From IMG/VR virus record IMGVR_UViG_3300048126_000458, positions 1-45,025 of that record: DNA of 45,025 nt. One strand, given 5' to 3'. Under the pieces are notes generated by a model, which made no database searches, was not told where the DNA came from, and was given only the letters and a program-made list of their open reading frames with translations. A program made the translations under genes and the position numbers. The stretch is from a virus. Positions 39,501-45,025 of the stretch are shown one piece after another. Each line of letters begins with the position of its first letter. Positions within the stretch are counted from its first letter, which is position 1.

Positions 39501-39676
39501 TTTTCTTTATTAAGTGCTCTAAGTATTTCTAGAAGTTCGGCTTTTTTATCACCTTTGGCAGCTTTCCACTGACCAACAGTCTTCACCATTTCAGTAGCAA
39601 CAGCTTCTAGGTCTTTAGATATTTTATTAATCGACCTTTCGTTAAGAAAATTTTCAAATGTGGTTACTTTTTTCAT
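36563..39676 (-). CDS. Modular late polyprotein with repeated capsid-targeting-like motifs
   Basis: This 1037-residue protein is not recognised as a whole. It starts MKKVTTFENFLNERSINKI, like the targeting peptide of T4 internal proteins, and similar blocks recur inside: ESVKVFEEFTKENKNLLLEA (339-358), KMQEQFINERRIQIKRK (from about 467) and MKIFTAFKDYLLESES (570-585). (L/I/V)xE-type sites (FLNE, VTE, LLLE, FINE, TINE, YLLE, MLLE) mark possible cuts by the prohead protease, which would release about six pieces. Between them are separate, mostly basic domains; the last (about 700-1037) is Arg/Lys-rich with VIFYISTREKENPYAKD and YVVWLSAIPSAEPLRGERAR. Most likely these are head-internal proteins that are injected or structural. 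Confidence 0.7.
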   Translation of the reverse strand: MKKVTTFENFLNERSINKISKDLEAVATEMVKTVGQWKAAKGDKKAELLEILRALNKEKAELEKELDSAVAGKDKNIQLILTEEVEATAHFENEVRDILDEAKYNKKKLLKAIKNKDDMFIQLGDGTELIVYNPDSNNKDNAEMWHDDVVFAIDQDGEEHEVKYSDIAGIGESTFNEGMMSELDLMAKEAKSFSEFLKDVFSIPEYIKHKGKRDVEKFLKDFYFSANESVTEGKRDNNKVTTAWKKTGVTDLPSIAKMYADAMQDANFHREIPTSKAIGAASKAKVKKLGDMYTSISQAAGWSGYAIANGTVQYLKHIGEEGAASKLLKAITKYDLNESVKVFEEFTKENKNLLLEANQLHPNLSKKNLAKLKKLGHTGMKSAILWTDGHSSNPTYIQIPGEDGIPWGSKGPKDRTTFYWDGENAWCTNYPKETLRADYKKSVDTAEEFSDATKSISDSGKWEKVEKMQEQFINERRIQIKRKYTENHPARTAGKTARVRNKILEYISDGKLTQDEFNKILSELSLDSKRWLKRNQKYFSISEEGISLSTFGKRILKGITINENQNKKGMKIFTAFKDYLLESESVDEKFKISKPGTKKAAELLIKALAKVDKKDYELSKGSLEEGGFDLDQDEDEFAGGSYFIGDNGEIVNAADSMKIYGNVKDSVNDIIKNLKSGKMEIYGRFAGESVEEADYDMLLEAIKSTKLARILKMSNDKKLLKRIYNMSKIPIDKIGDENITEVDPEKAYKEKYPHSDVVIFYISTREKENPYAKDGHTRNIPSNSIIGVTDGDRKIFEPTFNHHGGDTDYSKGVKPASDRARYRKTNKEGMSAKDRYPKSGTSSPGSSLNLQGSWSFNLGNAKRIASVSDVAYVVWLSAIPSAEPLRGERARAKEGAIAFEHPKDFKKANMDRYKMILAKRADKPEKIDKDVEKTIEKAHKLFTDAFKTKEMNQYGYLIVGKDPRGRDVTARDITSFITSLMDDWQRYSENHANAKKEEERDKGSRYGSASYYQKEAKSYALAIKQRLNKFAKMDIAW
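37919..37969 (-). other. Internal targeting-like module start (Met570)
   Basis: The ATG at 37969 within the 1037-residue gene opens MKIFTAFKDYLLESESV, the internal block most like a free N-terminus of a T4 internal protein. It is preceded in frame by ITINENQNKKG, with a possible TINE cut site. It may be the scar of a gene fusion or an alternative start; the upstream AATAAAAAAGGC is A-rich enough for initiation. Confidence 0.4.
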
Positions 39677-39702
39677 ATCTTATATATCTAGAATTTGTTT
39701 TA

Positions 39703-40707
39703 TTATGGCTTAACTCTAAACTTACATTTGTTTAGGGTAATAGAATGTAGTTGTAATTTATCAGTTGTTCCAGGAAGATTTTTCTTAAAGTGGTATTTCT
39801 GTATAGTCTTACTACCTGGTTTACCGGTAGTTGAAATAAACAAGAACTTTTCTTTAATTCCTCCCATACTCTTTATTAATTCAGTGTGTATCTGGTCAAA
39901 TGTTTTTACCTTGGACTTGGCTTTAGCAGAAAGAGCTGACTTTATTTTATCAACCGTTTTACTATCGCTTAAGTTTCCTAAGAGTACTTCATTATATTTA
40001 ACTGTAATTTCTCCATTAGGGCCAGGTCCTAATTTAAATTCTCTATCTTGACCTACAGGAATTTCCTTGATTGCAGATAGATGTCTAAATCTCTTTCCAT
40101 CGGGAGCCGTTCCCCATTCACCAGATGTAAATCCATCTGCTAACTTTTTTCCTGCGTCTGTATTAGGGTCTAGTTCAGGTATTGAAAATTTAACCTCATT
40201 ATATAGAGCTTTAAAATCGTCTATAGTTTTAATAGAGAGCTTAGCATGATTTGCTCCTAACTGCCATCCTTCTAAGAAACCAGCTCCTGTTAATTTAGCT
40301 TCTTTTAATTCACACTCATCAAAAACAGAACCGTTGTCATCAAATAGATTTAAATCAACTGTCGCACTTCCTCCACCTACTGTTAGGTTTTCAACAATGT
40401 ATGCTAGCATTATTTCTCCTGCACCAATACCTTGAATCTTTTGCTTAAACAATAGATTCATGAATTTTGATTTCTTATTTAAATATTGAAATACTTTCTT
40501 AAAAGAACTATCATCAAATTTAGTAAGCTTTAATCTACCTGGCCAAGGTTCTTTACCGCCAAACAGCTCTTTATTAATTCTATCATAAAGTATCTGTTTA
40601 TGTTGAGCGTTAGTTTGCTGAGCTAAAGTTAGCCAGTTACCCACACTACTATGCGCGTTTTCATTAATCGCATTATTCATCGCTCTTTCAAAGTCGTACC
40701 TATCCAT
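39703..40707 (-). CDS. Late protein with candidate PD-(D/E)XK nuclease core (334 aa)
   Basis: Not firmly recognised. Residues about 93-140 read GIGAGEIMLAYIVENL, GGGSATVDLNLFDD, then ECELKEAKLTGAG: a Glu in a helix, a strand Asp and a Glu-x-Lys strand, the order expected in the restriction-endonuclease-like fold. Flanking parts include a KELFGGKEPWPGRLKL segment and a basic C-terminus (KYHFKKNLPGTTDKLQL). Length and Gly-rich loops suit a compact enzyme. It starts on the stop of the ligase-NMNAT gene (TAATG) and lies before the polyprotein gene, so it belongs to the late packaged-protein operon. The nuclease role is inference from motif order. Confidence 0.6.
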   Translation of the reverse strand: MDRYDFERAMNNAINENAHSSVGNWLTLAQQTNAQHKQILYDRINKELFGGKEPWPGRLKLTKFDDSSFKKVFQYLNKKSKFMNLLFKQKIQGIGAGEIMLAYIVENLTVGGGSATVDLNLFDDNGSVFDECELKEAKLTGAGFLEGWQLGANHAKLSIKTIDDFKALYNEVKFSIPELDPNTDAGKKLADGFTSGEWGTAPDGKRFRHLSAIKEIPVGQDREFKLGPGPNGEITVKYNEVLLGNLSDSKTVDKIKSALSAKAKSKVKTFDQIHTELIKSMGGIKEKFLFISTTGKPGSKTIQKYHFKKNLPGTTDKLQLHSITLNKCKFRVKP

Positions 40708-42572
40708 TAGTTATCAATAAATTGTTTAAAGGTTAAAACTGATTCTTTAATTTCTACATCTTCTGATGAGTTAACTGAATCTTCTAATTTTTTCTTAAGT
40801 TCTCCAAATAATTTGTGAAGGGATTTTGGTGTCATTTTCTTAAACGACTTTTCATCTCCATCTAACATTGCATTTCTAACTTTAGTAGCTGAAATGTTAT
40901 TATCTGTTCTTGGAATCTCATATAATCCAAAATCACTTTTTACTCCAAGGTCTTCTCTATATTTGTCATTGTTTACTTGATAACCATAAACTTTCATTCT
41001 ATCACTACCAGTTCCCCATAATACAGGTTCATACTTTGGTCTCATTTCATTGAACATTACGTCAATAGCTGCAGTTGGAATTACATATATTTCTTTTAAG
41101 AAAGGATACTGCTTCTGTACTGCTTTAAACATTTTAAGTTGAGTTGCCTCATCATAAGGTCTTTTAAAAGAATCTTCTTTCTTTTTGTTCTTAGCCTTAA
41201 CTAAGAAAACTACAACAGGAAAACCATTCTGTTTGTGAATAGTTTCTAAAACTTTAGCATGACCTAATGTAAAGGGTTGAAATCTACCAACAAACATATT
41301 TACTGGCTCTTTACCCTGCTCTTTGTACTTTACCGTAAGAGCTTCATTTACCGTAGATTGTTTTACTTTATTATGAAGCATATAGTTTTTAAAATTATAG
41401 ACCTCGTTTTTATCTGTATTCTCTACAAAAACTATCGTATCTATTTTATCCACTATTTCATTTAACCTAGCGATCATATCTTCATCTAGTATATCGCTTG
41501 TCTTTGTTTTCTTTTTTCTAAACGATCCTAAGGTTATTTTAAATAACTCTGCTAAGACTGGATTCGAAACATACTTTAAAGTTGTTTCATTTTTCAGATA
41601 TTTTGTGTTTAATTTAAAAACACTAGAGTCAGCAAAATCAGCGCTTTCAAAATCAACACCAATATATTTAGTAGAATTTTCTTTAAGATACTCATTAAAT
41701 ACAGCTGACATCAATTCCATGTATCTATAATCCGCTGATTCTTCAGTAAGTTGAATGCTATCTAAATCATATTGTGTTAAATACTCTAACATATCAGTTA
41801 TTGTTAACTGATATATGTGGCTAGAGCTTCTCTTCTCATTTATTTTTCTAGTAAAGTCTTCAAGTTTAAAAGACCTTATTTTTCCGTTTTCTGAAAAGCT
41901 TAAAATTAATCCATCTATTTCTTTTTCTAAATCTTCAGATAATGAAGTTCTCGTAGATGCCTTTTCAAACATCTTAAATATTTTCATTGTAAAAGATGTT
42001 TTAGCGTCTGTATTTATATCATAATCAAACATAGATTCAAACTCTTTATCGGAGATTGATAAAAGTTGTATCAATTCTTTCTTCTGATTTTCATCTAGAA
42101 CTCCGTCAAAAATAACGTTTGGAGATTGAACCTCTAAAATACCTGCCCATTTCTTTAAAACGCTTGGATCGCTAATAGTCTTTTTAACCTTACCATTAAA
42201 TCCAATTTGTTGAATGTGATTTAAAATAAGAGAATTTTTTGGAATCTCATCATAGTTGTATTCTGATATTTTAGTATCAGGTAAATACTCAAATCCAAAC
42301 TTCCAATCGTTAGGTAAGTCTTCCTTTATAGAAGCATCTAAACTTTGAATGTGTTTAATACCTGCTTCATACAATTGAACGACTGTTCTATCGACCATAT
42401 TCATAGCTTCACCCTTACCAGATTTATAGTATTCAAATCCATCATGCTTCTTTCTAAAGTGGAATGAAGGAGCTGATAACTTCTCAGTAATAACTACTCT
42501 ATTCTTTAGCATCTTACTAAATGAATTGATGTTAGCGGACTGAAAATGTTCTCTAAGTTTTTGTAAAGCCAT
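40707..42572 (-). CDS. Ligase-like nucleotidyltransferase fused to NMNAT-like domain
   Basis: This 621-residue protein has two recognisable parts. Residues about 20-245 look like a covalent nucleotidyltransferase (RNA/DNA ligase fold): motif I VVITEKLSAPSFHFR with Lys31, motif III WKFGFEYLPD, motif IV EIDGLILSF, motif V RSFKLEDF. The usual Asp-Gly of motif I is Ser-Ala here. Residues about 420-605 form a Rossmann nucleotidyltransferase of the NadM/NadR type: VNMFVGRFQPFTLGH (HxGH-type site) and NNISATKVRNAML (ISxTxxR). The C-terminus, ESVLTFKQFIDN, resembles a capsid-targeting motif but sits at the end. It might adenylylate NMN or a sugar/alcohol phosphate, and ligate or adenylylate nucleic acid ends. 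Coupled to the 334-residue gene downstream. Confidence 0.78.
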   Translation of the reverse strand: MALQKLREHFQSANINSFSKMLKNRVVITEKLSAPSFHFRKKHDGFEYYKSGKGEAMNMVDRTVVQLYEAGIKHIQSLDASIKEDLPNDWKFGFEYLPDTKISEYNYDEIPKNSLILNHIQQIGFNGKVKKTISDPSVLKKWAGILEVQSPNVIFDGVLDENQKKELIQLLSISDKEFESMFDYDINTDAKTSFTMKIFKMFEKASTRTSLSEDLEKEIDGLILSFSENGKIRSFKLEDFTRKINEKRSSSHIYQLTITDMLEYLTQYDLDSIQLTEESADYRYMELMSAVFNEYLKENSTKYIGVDFESADFADSSVFKLNTKYLKNETTLKYVSNPVLAELFKITLGSFRKKKTKTSDILDEDMIARLNEIVDKIDTIVFVENTDKNEVYNFKNYMLHNKVKQSTVNEALTVKYKEQGKEPVNMFVGRFQPFTLGHAKVLETIHKQNGFPVVVFLVKAKNKKKEDSFKRPYDEATQLKMFKAVQKQYPFLKEIYVIPTAAIDVMFNEMRPKYEPVLWGTGSDRMKVYGYQVNNDKYREDLGVKSDFGLYEIPRTDNNISATKVRNAMLDGDEKSFKKMTPKSLHKLFGELKKKLEDSVNSSEDVEIKESVLTFKQFIDN

Positions 42573-42587
42573 TATATGCGTTTTAAA

Positions 42588-42878
42588 TTATTTCTTCTTT
42601 GGTCGACCTCTTCTCTTCTTAGCTTTTCCAGTTGCAGCGTCTACAACATCTTTAGCCTCGTCAGCGACTTCTTTGAGTTCTTCTTTTACGTCAGCGATTT
42701 CTTCTTTGACTCTTTTAACTCTTCTTTTTACTTTTTTCTTAACATCTGCTACTTTTTCCTCGACTTCGTCAGGAATGTAATCTCCGTCAGCATCTGTAAG
42801 CTTTCCCTCTTTGTATGCCCATAAAAGTGCACCTGCACCAATAACTAGCAATACGATAATAAATGTAAATATACTCAT
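42588..42878 (-). CDS. Membrane-anchored coiled-coil protein with Ca-loop and AT-hook tail
   Basis: The 96-residue protein has four visible parts: a membrane span (FTFIIVLLVIGAGALLWAY, 4-22), an acidic DADGDYIPDEVE loop of the thrombospondin-3/EF-hand calcium type, a charged coiled coil (VADVKKKVKRRVKRVKEEIA and on), and a basic end KKRRGRPKKK containing the AT-hook core RGRP. It would tie AT-rich DNA to a membrane. It sits 10-15 bases from both flanking late genes. No known family is recognised; the parts are clear by eye but the combination is unusual. Confidence 0.7.
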   Translation of the reverse strand: MSIFTFIIVLLVIGAGALLWAYKEGKLTDADGDYIPDEVEEKVADVKKKVKRRVKRVKEEIADVKEELKEVADEAKDVVDAATGKAKKRRGRPKKK

Positions 42879-42879
42879 G

Positions 42880-44160
42880 TTATCTTGTGTATTTAATTAT
42901 GCCCATTAGTTGATTAATAGCAGCGAATGTTCCAGTGAGTTTAAATAATCTTCCGTTATATTTAAATACTACACCTTCACTAGGAACTATGGACTCAATT
43001 CCTCCGATGCTTTCGAGTCTCTTTAACTCTTTTTCTACTTTATCTATTTGACTTAGGTCTCCGTTCTTTTTTATCTTACCGGATTCTGTTCTAATTTGTT
43101 TGTGAAGTCTCTGTTTTTCTGCATCAGGACTAGCTGCTACAAAATTAGAAACGTTTTTAAGAACATCTGCCCCTAATTCTAAAAATAAGTTTTCAAAGGG
43201 TAAAATATTTTCTTTATATTTTTTACCTGATATTTTGTCAAATTCTCTAATTCTTTTAAGTTGGCCTTTGTCAACAAGTTTTGCAACCTCTCTCATATTA
43301 AGAGTTTTCTTATCACCGTATGCCCATCTTAACAACATTCCTTCTTGAGCATCTGTTGGTATGTCTGAAAACTCAGATTCTATTTGACTTCTCCACCAAG
43401 CTTCATGATACATTTTAACTTCATCCGTATCTGTAAGCTTATATGTGTCTCTTAATGAATCTATTTTCTTATAGTAGTAATTTACTCTATCGTCAAAGTT
43501 AACATCTTTAGCTATCTTTAAAATTTGTGGTGGGATGATTGTATATGTTTGTTGAACATCCTTCTCTATCTTTTGAATCGCTTTAGCTAATTCGGTTCCC
43601 AGTCTCTGCTCTTCACCTGTTATATTTCCTTGACCATCTGTATGAACTATATTATGAAATTGTATTAAATTTCCTCTATCATAGTTTATCACGTTCGGAT
43701 TCTTAGTGAAAATAATTTCCATGTTTACAAATGATTTACCATCATTGAACATAGACTGGTCTTTTAAAGAGGTAAGGGCAGCGTCTAAGTCTTTAGCTGC
43801 TTTAATATATGTCTCTTCCACTAGAGCAGAACCATGGCCAGTAAACATTGCAATAATTCCTTTTAAATCTAAAGGTGCAATAAGCTGTCCTTTGTTTCTA
43901 GAGAAGATTGTTTTGCCATTTTTTACACTTGCAAAAAGATTTTGGCCGTCCGTCTTCTCAGTAGGAGCTTGTTCAAAATCTAATTTACCTTGTAAAGCAC
44001 TTGTCACTATTCTTTTAAAATCTGCAAAAGTTAAAGAGTTATCATCAAATGGATGGGCCATGTGACCCGCAGCACCACCTTCTAGAATAAGAGAGGACTC
44101 TTCTTTCGAAGAGTCATATCTTTCCACTATAAATTCTTTGTATGATAGGATTTTATTCAT
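42880..44160 (-). CDS. Capsid-targeted ligase-like nucleotidyltransferase
   Basis: This 426-residue protein starts MNKILSYKEFIVERYDSS, a capsid-targeting-like peptide, followed by LILE-GGAAGHMAHPFDD, where a prohead protease cut after LILE would leave a Gly-Gly start. The rest has the covalent nucleotidyltransferase motifs: motif I TEKTDGQNLF with Lys69, FVNMEIIF (about residue 145, motif III type), and EGVVFKYNGRLFKLTG (about 395-410, motifs IV and V). The span between motif III and IV is longer than in small RNA ligases and contains a helical insert. It is probably an RNA or DNA ligase, or another adenylyl/guanylyl-transferase, packed in the head. Not assigned to a T4 gene (it is not clearly RnlA, RnlB or gp30). 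Confidence 0.78.
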   Translation of the reverse strand: MNKILSYKEFIVERYDSSKEESSLILEGGAAGHMAHPFDDNSLTFADFKRIVTSALQGKLDFEQAPTEKTDGQNLFASVKNGKTIFSRNKGQLIAPLDLKGIIAMFTGHGSALVEETYIKAAKDLDAALTSLKDQSMFNDGKSFVNMEIIFTKNPNVINYDRGNLIQFHNIVHTDGQGNITGEEQRLGTELAKAIQKIEKDVQQTYTIIPPQILKIAKDVNFDDRVNYYYKKIDSLRDTYKLTDTDEVKMYHEAWWRSQIESEFSDIPTDAQEGMLLRWAYGDKKTLNMREVAKLVDKGQLKRIREFDKISGKKYKENILPFENLFLELGADVLKNVSNFVAASPDAEKQRLHKQIRTESGKIKKNGDLSQIDKVEKELKRLESIGGIESIVPSEGVVFKYNGRLFKLTGTFAAINQLMGIIKYTR

Positions 44161-44179
44161 CTTATGAAAGGGGATTTTA

Positions 44180-45025
44180 TTATCCTAATGAAGATTGTAA
44201 TGCTCCAACCATTGCTCCATAGTCTTCTCCATGTTTATCAACTAAACCGTCAACTACTTCCTGTGCTTTAGCCTCATCAAATTCATCTCCAAAAGCTTGT
44301 TTTAAAACTGAGAATGCATATTCTTTAAATTCTTCTGCTGACTTTACTTCAGCTTCAGTAACTTCAGACTCGCCAGTAAATTCTTCAGCGTTCTCTTTGT
44401 CTTCTTTATCTACATCAGTAACTTTAAACTTTTTACCATCAACCTCAAACTCATCTTTACCATCTGCAATCGCCTTTGCTCTAGCAGCTCCAAATTCATT
44501 TCCTTCTTCAACGTCAACTGATTCTTTAATACCTAAGAATTTCTTAGCCATTTTTAATAAATCATCGTAAGTAAATTTACCACTTAAAGCATTTGCTTTG
44601 ATAGTACCTTCTTTTTTACCATTAGCGTACATTGAAACATGGTCAAATCCAATACCTTCTGTCCATGGTTTTTTAGGGTCGAAACCAAGCTCAGCCGCTA
44701 AAGTAGCAGAAAGAGATTTCTTTCCTAAGAATTGGTCATTGTAACCTAATTTACCAGCTTTTCTATATGCATTTTCGTTAATTGCTTCTTCATTGACTTC
44801 AGTAGATTCAAATGCAGGCTGTAATCCATCATAAGAGTAGATGTCTGCCATATACCATTTACCGTCTCTTTCATCAAATAGGTAAATATATTCTGCACCG
44901 CCATCTTGGCCAGCATCTTTAACATACTTATCTAATTTATTAATGCTACCTTTCGTTGAAGCACCATCATCATAAAAGTTAATTTTATTGAATGCATCTA
45001 ATCCACTACCACCACCTTTAGCAAC
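44180..45025 (-). CDS. Partial late acidic protein, N-terminus off the window
   Basis: The reading frame is open from the right edge (45025) to TAA at 44182-44180, giving 281 residues; an internal ATG at 44851 exists but the upstream part (VAKGGGSGLDAFNKINFYDD, DGKWYMADIY) is clearly coding in the same frame, so the true start lies outside. The protein is acidic and soluble, with Gly-rich and helical stretches and sites such as AINENAY and GIKESVDVEE that resemble prohead protease cut sites. The family is not recognised. It is adjacent, 19 bases before the packaged ligase-like gene, and is probably another internal head protein. Confidence 0.6.
   Translation of the reverse strand, partial: VAKGGGSGLDAFNKINFYDDGASTKGSINKLDKYVKDAGQDGGAEYIYLFDERDGKWYMADIYSYDGLQPAFESTEVNEEAINENAYRKAGKLGYNDQFLGKKSLSATLAAELGFDPKKPWTEGIGFDHVSMYANGKKEGTIKANALSGKFTYDDLLKMAKKFLGIKESVDVEEGNEFGAARAKAIADGKDEFEVDGKKFKVTDVDKEDKENAEEFTGESEVTEAEVKSAEEFKEYAFSVLKQAFGDEFDEAKAQEVVDGLVDKHGEDYGAMVGALQSSLG

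Noticed and set aside
44851-44851. ATG at 44851 as the start of the right-edge gene
   Set aside because: The same frame is open and protein-like to the window edge, so this Met is internal and the gene is partial.
1-45025. Prophage, integrase, transposon or CRISPR content
   Set aside because: No integrase, transposase, direct-repeat array or attachment-like site was seen; gene content is that of a lytic T4-like phage.

Overview
This window looks like part of the genome of a T4-like myovirus (a large tailed dsDNA phage), AT-rich and almost entirely coded on the minus strand. Diagnostic genes are recognisable by motif and by sequence resemblance to T4: clamp loader gp44 and gp62, RNase H, helicase gp41, UvsX recombinase, gp46/gp47 nuclease, DNA polymerase gp43 (in two pieces), probable clamp gp45, dCTPase/dUTPase gp56, class Ia ribonucleotide reductase NrdAB, an alpha-glucosyltransferase homologue, late sigma gp55, head completion gp4, probable sheath completion gp15, portal gp20 (interrupted), prohead protease gp21 fused to scaffold, and major capsid gp23. 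Start codons are preceded by A-rich stretches and almost never by a purine-rich Shine-Dalgarno box, which is the habit of Bacteroidota and their phages. A Bacteroidota host is therefore the best guess, made from translation signals only.

Layout, read in the direction of transcription (right to left). 45025-36030: a late block of capsid-targeted, probably virion-packaged proteins. It holds two ligase-like nucleotidyltransferases (one fused to an NMNAT-like domain), a candidate PD-(D/E)XK protein, a small membrane protein with an AT-hook tail, and a 1037-residue modular polyprotein with repeated capsid-targeting-like motifs; it closes with a strong terminator. 35951-33108: small genes plus sugar-nucleotide genes (RmlB-like dehydratase, cytidylyltransferase). 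33092-29026: small genes, DNA alpha-glucosyltransferase homologue, gp56, N-terminal half of DNA polymerase. 28918-25998: nrdB and nrdA. 25997-25743: structured intergenic region. 25742-17441: clamp, C-terminal half of polymerase, uvsX, gp41, a gp33 candidate, gp47 and gp46. 17428-6303: virion assembly (gp15, 2OG oxygenase, gp55, gp4, portal, core protein, protease-scaffold, capsid, a membrane coiled-coil protein). 6311-5799: the only plus-strand gene. 5737-2212: gp44, RNase H, gp62 and small genes. 2167-1: structural genes running off the left edge.

Two promoter classes can be read from the sequence. The first (AAACA, 16 bases, then TATAAnTnnTAAA) precedes replication, nucleotide and regulatory genes, including the 2OG oxygenase-gp55 operon. 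The second (GAATATATA-like) lies upstream of structural genes and is presumably read by gp55-programmed polymerase. A coherent programme follows: class-1 promoters make the replisome, nucleotide enzymes, DNA-modifying enzymes and gp55; gp55 then turns on the TATA-like late promoters for head, tail and packaged proteins.

Most notable points: an in-frame TAA splits the portal gene with GTG as the very next codon; the DNA polymerase is split with nrdB, nrdA and the clamp between its halves; the protease-scaffold gene has an excellent internal start for scaffold alone; a packaged-enzyme module combines ligase-like and NMNAT-like domains with capsid-targeting motifs; and several replication proteins end in -LF, like clamp-binding peptides. 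No tRNA, CRISPR array, insertion sequence or integrase was seen, and no stretch over 300 bases lacks a gene.
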